From positions 204,358 to 268,357 of the forward strand of contig SCFE01000058.1 in NCBI GenBank assembly GCA_004352715.1: DNA of 64,000 bases. The letters are read 5' to 3'. The stretch is from Hofstenia miamia (Eukaryota > Xenacoelomorpha > Acoela). The notes beneath the pieces were generated by a model, which did not search any database, had not been told where the DNA came from, and saw only the letters and a program-made list of their open reading frames with translations. The position numbers and the translations under genes were made by a program. How positions within the stretch are numbered: the stretch's first letter is position 1; each line of letters opens with the position of its first letter. This document shows positions 25,801 through 39,539 of the stretch, piece after piece.

Positions 25801-28800
25801 TTGACGACTGAAACTAGTAATGGATGGTTTCAAACTTTAATGGGGTTTGTTCACCTTACCAAATACTTTCTTCAAGAATTACACTTTGAATATGTCATGC
25901 CTGGAGAATTTCAAACAGACGCATTAGAAAAACTATCTGAAATTTATCGACAATCTTCGGGTTCTTCATATTTTGGTTAATTAAATTTTTACTACCTTTA
26001 AAAGAAATTCTGCAGTTTCATTGCTTGAATTAAATTATTCATTTCCTTACAATGCCTCAAATCAAAACGGTAGCTGTAAATACTGTGATGCAGATATATC
26101 ACAGGAACATATTCAATTTATCGAAAACGAGTTCTATATTGAACATGAGGATGAATGGTTAAAAAGTGCTTTAGTTCTTGATCTTAAAGATTTTGAGAAT
26201 ACGGAATTTTTAGATGAAATCGATAGAGGCCGGCTGTGCATTCCTAATACTGACATTATTGGATACAAAAACAACTTCATAAATCATTAGTCGGCGAAAT
26301 TGGTTGTACAAATTATTTGACAAAAGTATTTGAATTAGTCGCTACAATTTGGTGACACTATATTATTTACCCCTCTAATTTCTATTAGTCATACACATTG
26401 CAATATTTTTTCAAAAAGATATTTAAGAAGACAAGCTGATATCAACTCTCATTCTTCCAAAAATTTTCATAAAGTTCAAAAGTTTTGTAGTAAATAATTT
26501 TTGGTTTTGTAAATATGCACGAAATATATTTTATGTTCAATTAATTTTAATAATTTCCATTTTATTTTGTATTAAGCTCGAAGTTTTAATAAAAATAATA
26601 ATGTTCCAGTTCGCCTGCATATTTTTCTGAATTATACGCGCTTCATCTCTCTGTATCCAGAGCTCTATGCTTCACAGCCACTAAACCCATCCAAACTTTA
26701 TTGAATGAGGTAAGAATGAAAATTATCATTGTTTCACAAAACATGAATGATAAAAAAGTGTTCAATGAAGATAAAAAAAGAAAACATACCTTGTTATGAC
26801 TAAAAATATAATTTATATTTGCATATTAACTAGGCATAAATGAAGAGTTAGATAATTTTTTATAGCTAATTAAAAAATTGGTTAACAGGCTTTATTGATT
26901 TATTTAATTCACAAATGGAAATATATTAAAAGCAGTTTTAAAAATGAATGGGAGAAAAAATATCCGCCAAACTCCTAAATAAGAAATTTGGTTTCTCATT
27001 CACCAGCAAACGGAGAGATCGAGGTGAGGTCAGAATAGCGATCTAATATTATTTGGTTGTAGATTATATCCGGCTAACAGGCAAATTGGCCCAAATTCCT
27101 AAAATTGCACTAAAAACGGCATTAAAATTAATAATTCCCTATTTGAGATTTCAGTCGCCTGTAGTGCATCAAGATTGAGACTTAGTTTGGCCTTAGAATC
27201 AAATCATTGATTATGTTGCAGAAAAAGTTTTGTTATGCCTCAAAAAATCAAGTTACCTTGTTTATACTCTGATTCAGATCAAAATTGGCGAAAAAGTTTA
27301 TTGGTTCAATTCCTACTAAAAATAAACCTGCCAATTTGCAAAAAACAAAAAAAGCAAATGTCATCAAAACTGGTTTCATCGAATTTGTTCACAAAGAAAC
27401 AAATATAGGATGGTATGACACGCAAGGACAACATCCATTCCATATATTTGGAAGTGCACCTCCATTTTTTATGATTGAAGATCGCAATGCAGATGGGGGA
27501 CACAAGTTCCATAAAATTAAAATGCATTGAGACACCTGCTAAGAGAAGTGATTCGCGATACATTTTCTTGAATCCGCACCCTGCAGCTACGTTCGCAAAC
27601 TATATTCAATGTAAAATTCCATCACTAGGTTTTGGGTAGGAGTTATAAAATATACTAATTACATTAAAGTGACACGAGAAAAGATGCACAACATTGCACT
27701 TTCAATTCCTAACAATTTCGACATGCATACGATCCATTCTCATGAATTAGTGCCACCCATTCGCATTTGCATTCAGATCAAAGGAGATGCATCAGGGGAG
27801 CTTCTTAGAGGCGAGTCACCGTATCAAGACTTTGAAAAACTCTACAACCGAGTTACTGGGTGAGCAAATATTTATACTTAAATTTAGTAATTCCCAAGAA
27901 TGCAACTTCAAATTCAATATATTGAAATTTTTTTAAAATTATATTGTTGAAAAACTTAACTACAATTTTTATGCAGCAAGCATGACATCTCAGTTGCTGC
28001 ATCCTGCATAAACAGTTTCCTTTCCCACAACAACCATTACATCGCCACTTCAAACAGATATTGCAGGTATAGATTCTACTCTTCCTTTCACAAGTACATT
28101 CGATAATTTCTAGATAGGATATCACGGAACACCCAACGGATTCTACCAAACATTCTTCAGGATCAAAAACAAAAAAGTAGCATTGCCATCACAATCGGAG
28201 AGAAATTTTTTGTCTGCAGGGAAGATTACTCGAAAATCACAAACAGGTTTGCATGGCTATTAGAGGAGTGACAATATGAGATCCCGATTCGATCAGGATA
28301 TTTACTACCCGACACCGACTCGACCCAAAAAAGACCTTGATTGCAACGGTTTTGATCTCTCTAATTAAAGGCTGATTAAGTTCAGTCATTTTCTGATAAT
28401 ATAATCCTAGACATTTCCTTGATTCTACTTAACGTCTTTCTCAAATCGAATATTGATTAACATCAGTAATTTTTTAAACAATAAACCTATTCTTTGCTAA
28501 CATTTCCTGCGCTCAGTTCTCGAAGGGAACCGGAACCCGAAGTCGAGTCGGTTTTATTCGGGTATCCAATGTCACGCTCTAATGCCTGTTAAACAATTTT
28601 TTTGGAAATCTAAAATTTAACCTTCTGTTTGATAATTGTTTATACTTAAATTTTTGTCAACCTGGTCAACAACGGGCCATAGTTTTAACTGGATTGCCGG
28701 GTCATGATTTGCATCTTTGATTCAGACAAAAAGGCAGCGCAATGTACATGCGTTTTATTGAAGGCGTGCATTCGTCTGCATTCCGACAAGCAATCATAAA

Positions 28801-31800
28801 ATAGAGAACTTGTGACACCTGCCTTATGAATTCGAAATGGCAACATTACAATAACAATCATAAAACATAAAGCAAGCTAAAAAAACTTACCAAAAAGCCT
28901 TCACCAACACCTTCAACTTCTTTGCCGTCATCATCCAATAGAGCTGGTTCAATGCCGAAAAATGGCAGTGACTAAAATACACAAATAAATGAAAATATAG
29001 AACTCCAGCTCTTGACAAGCAAATTCATTTAATGTGCACACATACATTTATTGTCTTATGGTTACATTTATTTCCTGCAATATTAATTGGCCTGTGACTA
29101 TATTTTTGAAATAAACTTTTGAGAATTTACAACATCTACTTAATCATGTTTGACCAAAGCAAACAACATTGACCGATTGCATAAGTAAATATTGAAAGTA
29201 TTTTGTCAAAAATCGTTTTACTAGTTAACCTTCAACAAAATACCCATTTATGAATTAATATAATAATTGACCAGCATCCTACCGCAAAACCGGGTTTCAT
29301 TGGAACAGCCGCAGGCAAGTTTGTAATGATATGACCACCTGTTTCAGTTTGCCAATAGGTATCAACAATGGCACAACGTGAATCACCAACAACTGTATAA
29401 TACCACTGCCAAGCAGCTGGATTAATAGGCTCTCCAACAGTACCCAAAATCCTAAGGCTGGAACGATCGTATCTAAATAGTAAGTCATAAGCTGACACAA
29501 TAAATTTCAAAAAAAGCTAAAAAACTAAAAAAATTCATTTGACTCATTTTGATTGACCTTGAAAAGAAAATGTGTACTGTTGGTTTTTATTGAAAACAAT
29601 CTGTTTAAAATTGATTCCAAATTTTCTATAACCCACAAGTAGACAAGAGCTACTCAATTTTAGCCCAAAATTGACACCCCCTCAGTTGTAGTTTGTTGTG
29701 AAATTTTGCTTAAATCATGTTTCCTTATGGCTTCAAATATAACCATTAACCTTGTGAGAAAAGTCGCATTCTCATGCTGGAACAGGTAATAATCTTAAGC
29801 AACCATAAAACTTAAGAACAAATTGATTTTCAAGTTTTATTGGTTTACTTTTGAATCAGTGTATTGTTATAAGTTGGTGCATATTCATGTGCCGAAAAAT
29901 GTATTGCTATGCATCTATAAATTTTGTGTTTAATTCATTCAGAGCAGTTAATTTAAATTAATTAAATTTTTAAACGTAATTTGTGATTGGTTAAGCCTTC
30001 GGCTGTTAAACTTTGCTAAGAATGACTAAACTAGAAAAATTCATAAGTAGCCTTTTCAAGCATTACGGAATGCCACCGGGAGAGATCACTGCGTAATGAT
30101 TGGCTGAATAACTAAAATGAATTAGTTCTGTTAATAAAAAGAGTTCCAAGTGTTTTCCCACCCAATTGGATAACCTTTCATGAATTATAGTGAAAGTTAA
30201 AAAAGATCTGTGATAAATCGCAGATTAGAAGAGTTTGGGACGCAGGGAAGGAAGTGTTACGGACCGAAGAGCCGAAATTCAACTGTAAATGATCACTGGA
30301 TCAAGATTAAGGTAAAGGTTACAACGGTTAGTCTGTCACATCTAACACTTGTCGACGAAGTACACATTCATTGGTATCCTGATTCAGCGCAAGTTTTCCC
30401 CTGGTAAGGATATCTCCGATATTATTTCCATTAATTGTCTAAACGCGCGCATCCGAAGGCTTAGGTGATATATCGTGTTTAATATTACTAATATAGCGAT
30501 CACAGTAAATTTAGTAAATGTTTTCTTGTATACACAGACATTAAATTATCATTAGAAAAACGATAAGTAAATTTTGGAAACCATGGCAAATAGAGTGACT
30601 AAAGTATCTAAAATTGCTGTTTAAATTCGTTGCTAGTATTTGAAACGCCCTCTAGTGTTATTCTTAAATAAGATTTGTTTAAATAGTACGAAATAAACTC
30701 ATTAAGATTCGTCCCCTAGGATTATCCAAATTCAGTACATACTTGGGACATTAAAATTCAATCAGATTAATACTGATTAATACTGGTTTGCTTAGAATCC
30801 GAGTAAGATAACTTCAGTTATGACTCGTGTTTACAAATAGGTTACGTTTCTTTTTCGAATAGAATTGAATGTTAAAAGGAGAAAAACATCAGTGTAATAA
30901 ATTATCTTATTTTTGAATAAATAGCAATAGGAGCTGCTGCTAGAAAATATTTTTCCAGAATCAGCAGCGCTAGAAAATTTAACTGTGGTTAAGTTTCAGT
31001 TTTCTTTTTGGGAAGGAATTTGCTTGGTCGTGATTGCAAAAATTTACGATTTCAGAATCAGAGAGTTCCCTAGAAAGCAATAGCCTAGAAAAACGATTTT
31101 CTAACATATGAAACGATGGGTTTACCAGTATGCAGTCTATTGTGGGTTACTAATGGTGTAGGTCTCAATTTGCAACTATCGAAGAAAAAGACTCAGAGTC
31201 TACTAAAAGAACAAAACAGACATCTTAAATTACGATTTTGTTAATGAATATGGTTGATTTTCAAAACAGGTGTTTTTGGATCTTTAAAACGTAATATCTC
31301 GAAAATGATTGGTCATTTCCATGAAACTTTGCATGAATGAAGGGATACCTGTCTAGAAGTCCTAGTGCATTCATGAAGTGAAAAATTTTTCTAGCAAAAA
31401 TGTTCATAAATTTGGTTAAAATGACAAAATACTTTTTTAAGATAAAACGCTAAATTTATAGTTAGCGTCTAAAGTCGCTAGAGTACCTAAAGCACTATAT
31501 CTACAACAAACACAAAAAACTCCATTTGTGTGCTTTGAAAAGTATATTTTGAAAAATTATGTTTTGAAATTGTTTCTGAAATTAGCAACAATCAGTTGCT
31601 TCGACAACACCAAATTCAAAATAATAATTTTTACATAATTTTTGAAATCTTCGGTTATTCACTTTAAAATAATCTAATAGAAAATAGTTTAAAAGATTAA
31701 ACAAAAAAGTTATATTAGGTAGCACTGCCCTTAAAATATTATAATTATGAATGTTTTGACGAATTTGTAGAATAATCGCAGCGAATCACACTGACAAAAC

Positions 31801-34800
31801 ACACACTATTGGAGGAATTAGTAAGACCGAACAATACATGAAAGTTTAAAAAATATTCGATATAATTAATGTATACAATTAAAAATAGAATACAATGGGT
31901 CTTCTAATACCTGTATGAAATAATAACAATGATATCTAAAATAGAATTTTTGTTTTCTCATTTGCCGTTTAGTTTGATTCAATTTTTTAAAAAATAAATT
32001 GCTTTACGATCAGTTTAGTTATATTTGCTGATCCAACATTCGAAATGTTTTCGTTCATTAGATAGCTAAATGTGTAACCTAAAATATGCAATGAATGTGT
32101 TTTCAAAATTACTTTATTTGCACCTCTAAGATGTTTTATCTATTAGGATTTTCAAACTTCTTGCATTAAAGTTAACTGATAAAAAACTTTAAAACACTTT
32201 TCTAAAATGTTCACTAATCACGGAGTCTAACCGTAGAATTATAATTTCGAATTAAGAAAACTTTGTTTATCAAACCGCATGCACAGCAGCAAATCTTACT
32301 AAAATAACGGCAATTTTGAAATGATTACAAATACAGGATAAAAACCAAAAAGCCAACATTTTCGGGGCTTAAATCAAACATCGAGCAAACATAATATCTG
32401 GTTAATTTTGGTCCAATTTAAAATCTATGACTAGCGTTTTCCAACTCAGAAGAATTCTGGCTACTAATGACATTCCGAACATTAAATTCTGACGACCTCT
32501 TTCTTTCAATGAAGTAGGCTAGAGTATAGAATATAATTGGGATAATACAGGATGTAATTATTATAGAATACATAGACATTGTCAGCTGGGTTTGATCCAC
32601 TAACAAACACGAGCCTTCGTTTTCGTTACAGGCCTTTTGCCATAAAACACATGACCAGTCAAACAAATATCCAAAAATAATCGGTCCAGGAATCATTCCA
32701 AACAATCTTTGAACAAAATTAATAACCGCCATAGCAACTGACGTATGACGAACATCGATAATTTTAATTGAAGCAGCGATACCCAAAGGGATTTTTCCTA
32801 CCATGCAAAATACGAAAATGCAGTTCAATATGATACTCACATACGTATTGAAGCAAGTATAACTACATGTTCCTTCATGAAGAGATCCAGACACACACGT
32901 GCAATTGCCATAATTATCAACACATCCAGCATAACAACCACTGTAATAGGCAATGTTTCTAATGGGATCACAAACCGGTTGAAAAAGCTCTTCATCACAA
33001 TGGCAATTGGAATTGCATTCCGTATTAAGTTGAATTTCATTGGTTACAGAGCCATTGTAATCTAAATATATGCCGGCAACTGTATGTGGATCGCATCTAA
33101 AGAATAGCAAATGTCCCGCAGCCAATTGCACCAAACTTAAACCAATTAATAGAAATACCAAGTACGAAAATTGATTTTTCAACTTTGCACACAGAGCTCC
33201 GAACAGAGAACCTAAAGCAGCGCCCAAAATTAATCCTGCCAAAACAAGAGATGCAATCTTTGATGAAAAACCAAGTACATCTTGAAAATATTTTGTTGAA
33301 AAATTCAAAAGTCCAGCAAATACTAGAGATTCAGTAGCAGAAGTCAAATTTAGAAACAAAAAAGAAATATTTGTAAGCAAAGCTCTCATTTGAAATAAAA
33401 ATCCATCAGATGGAAGTGATTGTGTACTTATTTCGCTTAAAGGAAATTCATTGCTATTGCGTTTATAGGACTTAGGAAACAGCAAGAAGATGGGGATAAA
33501 TAAACCAACAAAAACAGCAGCGTATACAAACCCGATCCAATAGGCACCCACCCAAAGTAAATGACTGCTGTCCACGGGGAGGGTGCTTAGATTTATTGGA
33601 AAGTGAAGAATAACCGCTGCTATCAGAGCCCCAGAAATTCCACCAATACTCCTAACACATTGCATTATTCCGAAATAGAATCCTCCCAGTTTCGAGTTTT
33701 CCTCAATATACTGTATTGCAATTGTATTTTGTGGGATATTGCCTATTCCGAGAAGAATGAATCCAACAAACAAAAGAAATACAAAACTCTTCGAATTAGA
33801 TATTTTTGATGAAGCTGAATTATTACAAAGCGTCACGTTCCTTTGACTACTGCAAGTGGAATATTCTTCAGAAAACAATATTGTGTATTTGGGCCCTAGA
33901 AAAGTAGGCATGCAGAGCAGAATAAAGGACAATGATATAAGGAAAGCCCCGAATGAACACCATTGAGGCTTGCTGAAAATTTTAGCGCCAAAATAGGCGA
34001 ATGGGAAAGCGAATAATGTGAATCCCAAATTAAAGCACATAGTTAAAAAGCCGGAAATTGTACTTGAGTATCCAAATTGACGTTCTCTGGACGGATGAGA
34101 TGCGGACGATATGCCGATATTTCCAGTACTCTCAAAATACGTCATTATAATTAAAGTCAAAGCAAACGTATGAATTGATAGTTCGAAACATTTAGAGTTT
34201 TTATTCGGCATTATCAAAATGTATAAAACGCGCAATGACTAGTCATTAAACAGTAAATTTGGCAACGAACACACTATGTAAACATGAAAAATCACAGCAA
34301 CATTAATGACTTTAAAGTTTCTACCAAGAAATTAATTTACAAAAACTGCGCAATCTGATTGCATTATTGAATTATGTAAGCCATTTAGACAATTGAATAC
34401 ATCTATAATGCTCTGAAAGTTTCCCATTACAAATTCAACGATTATTTAAAGCAAAAATGTTCCGAGGTTAAACATATTTTACATGTGAAATGGGAAAATG
34501 TAACTTGATTTTAACCATCGGAATCCAAAAGGTGGCATGGTAGCTTACTATTATGTACCATAATTAGATAGACATAATGGGATAGTAATTTATTATTGAT
34601 AACAAAATGAAAAATGTGGCCATAATGGTTATCAAAATTGTATTATTAGATATACAGAATTTGAATTGGGCTAAAAGCGAATTCTTAATTTCTTGCAATA
34701 GAATTTAATAAATAGTGTCCCAGATAATTTTAAAGATCATCAACGTGTATTTGTAAACTAAACTCAATGAAACAGTATTGCAACACCATCTGTAGCAAAG

Positions 34801-37800
34801 TATTTCTACTAAAAATACAGATGTGCTGTAGAACCTTTGCAGTATCGTGCATATTTTTCATGCAAGATTAAATTTTAAATGATTTCCTTGAATATATATA
34901 AACTTTTTGTATTAAGCTACTGCTTAGTGACCACTAAACATTTCATCTTTTAGTATTTATTAATTGCAAAATAGAACTACAGAGAATCTTAACAATAAAG
35001 AGGCGATTTGCAACAATACTAAAGAGCAACTTTAATGCTATCTAGGTTGTGATTATTGATATACATAAAGTGCTGGGGTGGTGTAAACTAATCAATACTA
35101 CAATTTTCTGTTCTAGTGATCCATAATTTTGTATGCGGTAAGCCTGAATATTAATCTTTACAAAAAGTTATTGTTATTCCAATATCGGACATGATTAGAG
35201 TTAGGCATAGGGTTAGGGTTAGCCATAATAATAAAAATAAACGCCAATGGAGGTGATAAGATTAGATTCAAATTCATCCAAAATTCGACATCCTTCCAAC
35301 AAATGGTTCATACAATTTTTTGAAAAAAGGAGTCGGCCCAAAATTTTGTGAAATTTTTTTTCATAATAATTAAATATTTGCGTGGGGGTGAGGGGTGGGA
35401 ATTTACCCCTATCTTAAATAGTGTTAAATAATTGATGAAAACGCAATGAATGGTTTATATACTACTGTTTTGGTTATGGATAACGTAAGATTCCATCATT
35501 GTGACAATCCTAAATTATCTGTTTGTTAAGAATGTAACAATATTACAGTAATATCCCTAACCCTTATTCACCAGATTTAAATCATATTGAAAACTTTTCA
35601 CCAGTGTAGAAAGAGGCTATACTTTATTAGACAAAAAGCTGCAGCCAGAACACAGCTCATTCAATATATTGCAGAAATTAAGAATCAGTCAGAAGCTGAA
35701 AATTGAATAATTATTACCATTCATTCCGGGAGAAAACTAAGTGTGAATAATCGTCAGATAGAATAAAATGTGAATTTCTTTAATTTTTTTCTTATTTTAG
35801 GTTTTAAAATAGCTTTTTATCTATTTTTGCAAATTGGCTCTTTATTGTTGGGAGTCTCTGTAGAAAATTAAACATACAGTGAAAATTTTAATATTTTTGT
35901 TTTTGGCTCACACAGAAGCTGTAGAAGTATGAGCGCATGAATGTTACCTAAGTTCCATTACTTTGAAAAAATGCATAGCAAAGTCAGTAATTGACCCGAA
36001 GACTCAGTTACGATTCCTGCAAATCATTTAGCAACCTAAATGAAATCGTTGGACTTTAAAATTACATGAATTTCATATGAGCCCATTTAAATTGCAGTTC
36101 ATAGTTTTATGCATTACATGATTTGTGTTGAGATGAATAGACACAGCAGAATTAATTTTTTCAGGAGTCAGTAAGAAAATGAAGCGTTTGGTGAAAAGGT
36201 TATATTCAAATTTGGTTAAATTGAAAAAATTCATGGATGGGCAAAGGCCAATGGACTTCCCCACTTTCGCGGTCACTGCACATGAACATACTGCTCTAAG
36301 TGAATAGACGATTTTAAGAATTGGAAACAAAATTAACTATAGTAGAAAAAGCTAAATTCAAACAAATAAATGGCTTGTAGACAATGTTTATCCGAATTTA
36401 CAAGCTGAATTACACGTTGTTATAAAGCATATGTAATTGATATTCCGCCAAAACCGATCATCATTGATTGTTTTAGTGGTTATTCACAGCTCTTAGCCAT
36501 TGAATTCATTACGAATTAGCAAAATATGTAGTGATCAAGACAAGTAAGGGACGATAATAAAGATGAATCAGCGCTAAAAAATTAAGTCCACAATATATTC
36601 AATAATTTAATATTCATACATTAGTCAATCATCGAGAAGGATATAGGGAAAATTCAAAAATTATATTTTTAATACATTTATATGAATGCGTTGCAGAAAT
36701 GCAAAATACGACAATTATTTCAAGATTTAAAATTATACGAATAATTCAATCTTCTAGAAAGTTAATAAGAAAATAAAAAAAATGTTAAATGGAGCCGTTG
36801 CAGTGTTGCAATGACAGATAAAACTATAATTGTCATTCAGATAAATCTTTTATTGGAAACAATGCCTTGATTAGTCCAAAGAACAATAAAATTGTGTTTA
36901 CATGCAACATTTCTAGACTCTTTTCGACAAATTGTTCAAAGGAAACGCAATGCATTTCTTGATAATCGCTCTTTGATTAATCTGACTGACGAATTTTTCA
37001 ATGAAAACAGGTTACAGAGAATATATTCAATGACAAAATTCTTAGTACAATGCTTGAACAAAACAAAATATTAAGTTGCGATTTCATATCGAGTACTAAC
37101 TGATCTTCACTTTTTTTTTTACCAAAAATTTAGTATTTTGACCACAAAAAATTGAAAAAAATAAGAGATTTTGAGCGTATTTTGACCTAATCATTAAATT
37201 AAAACGACTTCAAACGGAGTATGTATTGCTTAAAGAGGTATAGGAAAGACAACCCCAGATTGAATTTCAATTACTGGTAAGTGAATTTTAATAACAAAAT
37301 GAATTTTAACAAAAGATTTAACAATGAAATTGATATTTTACGCACCCTGGCATTACGATTACTGCTGTCTCGAAATGGTCCAAAATACTTTTCAAATCTT
37401 TAATTTTATTGACCAATCTATTCTGCAATTTAATCCCAAGCCAAACGATTCCACTTTCTTTCCTGGAATAAGTGTATAATTTATGTGGATTCGTCCATTA
37501 ATTATATTATTTGATCGATATAAGTAGACCTCATTCCAAAACAATCTTTTATATGTTGTAGCATAAGAACCTTTATCCATTGCTATTGCGGTGTTATTGC
37601 AAACGCGTAATTGAAATTCAATTAAATTCAAGTGGTATTTTAAATACCTTTCTACTAATGTAATTGACTAATAATCTCAACACATTTATCTCATCTTAGC
37701 CTTTGCGCCAAGGGCTCAAATTCACTTGTTAGGATTTATCTGCGATTGAGTTTGTTGAAACATGTGTAAAATATTCGTTATCAATTATATTATTGACAGG

Positions 37801-39501
37801 AATGAAAACCATAGTTCCATTAGCGGTAAACTGTTTTAATTGCACAAAGGATTTTGTTGATTCAATAGGAATAGGAAATTGGATTTACATCGTTGTAGAT
37901 TTATTAATTTTAACAAAGTTTGAGATGATAACAACAATATAAAATACAGGACAAATACACATATACCCTAAATGAGACGAAATACGCGTTTAATTTGAAT
38001 AACACATCTAAATATTATCAAGGCAGAGAATAGGAGTGAGGCCTCCCTGTCCATATGAGCTGAAAAAATATACATGAAGGTCCAAAATTAATGAACTACA
38101 GGCTGAAGTGTAATCCACAAGCTTTACCTAATCTTGCAAAACAATAAATTTGAAATAATTTCGAGATTATTATCACTGCGTTTTGCAGATGGTATTTATC
38201 AAACTAATTTAGGCTCATTATTAATAGTGATTGCGAAAATTTTCAATACACTTTCTAGCTTTTTTGCTACTGGTAGGCCTCTTATTTTTCCAAAGATTTC
38301 TGAATAACTGATAATGTATTTGTATTAGGAACCGAAAACAAAATTTCTTGAATGAAAGCAACTATATTCATGTTCATAACAACAATCAAGTGTTCCAATT
38401 TGCTCGGCGTATTCTTGAATGTTGCATAAATTTAGAGCCTAAAATTGGGCATGCTAGATGACACAACTATTTTATAAAACCAACTATTTATGATAATGAC
38501 GAGCTTTAACAGCATTTTGCACAGCCAAGAATAAATTAAACAGTTATTCAAAATGTCTCATTAACATTTATAAAAATAGTAAGTTATGATCTTGCTGAAA
38601 ACTGATTTTCAAATAATTTTAATAGAGTATGAAACTACAAGTATATCTCTTAAGGGGCTGATACAATATCCAATCTCCAAAAAACAAAAAAACAAACAAT
38701 TAATTTTAATTTCGTAAACGTGATGCGGTGCTACATTATCGAACACTATCAACCCACTCATCAAACAAACGGGAAACATAAGCTAGAATTTGTTCTACTG
38801 GTTGTTTTCAGATCTGATATATTTTTATTAGTTCGAAGCTCGAATTATAAGCATTTAAAATACAAATTCCTTGATCACTCATTAGAGTTAATTCGTGTTA
38901 ACAATTAAAAAAATCACATCTGAAAATATGATTACGCACTCAGAATGATTGTAATAATTAAAATAGAAATATGATGCGCATGTGGATAATCTTTACTTTC
39001 TGATAAAAGGTTCAAAAATTTTGTTATTATTCTGAAAGATCCAAGGTTTAATATTTACATACTGAATTTGAAGCTCTACTCAAATATTCTTGTGCAGTTG
39101 AAAAATGAATTTTGGTGAATTGCAATTAGTTTGAGTGTTTTCTCGCATGAATGCGCCGCAAGCATTTGCCCATTCGATTAATGATTCATCTCGTTCGACA
39201 TCAGTGATTAATTGAACCAACATATAAAAAATCAAAATCAAAATTCATACTCGGTCAGAAAAAAATTGTCCAAATACAATATTTAAGAACTTGCAGACAT
39301 AAAAATTGTTTTGTAAACCTTGTTAAAAACAAATTTAATCAATGGAAATTAACACTGCTAATTAATTAATAGACAATTAATGCATAGAGTGCCAAAAATA
39401 TCAACGAATATTTGCAAAGAAATATTTCCAGAGGATCTAGTTCTCAATCTGGATCCCTGCAGTACAATTAAGATCCTTACGCACATATAGAATGCACACT
39501 G

Positions 39502-39539
<38 letters not shown>

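Larger units (their letters stand above)
23418..26669 (+). mobile_element. P-superfamily DNA transposon, complete ends, dead transposase
   Basis: Termini are CATAGAG...AGCTCTGGATACA on the left (from 23418) and its inverted counterpart ending TGTATCCAGAGCTCTATG at 26669. The similarity extends inward about 55 bp to AAAAATRTGCAGGCGA. Both sides are flanked by the identical 8-bp CTTCACAG (23410-23417 and 26670-26677), and the element starts with CA, both typical of P elements. Inside is a THAP-plus-transposase gene relic on the + strand. A separate TTAA-flanked element is inserted between the left terminus and the gene. Length is 3252 bp including the nested element. It lies in intron 11 of the synthetase gene. 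Confidence 0.88.
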
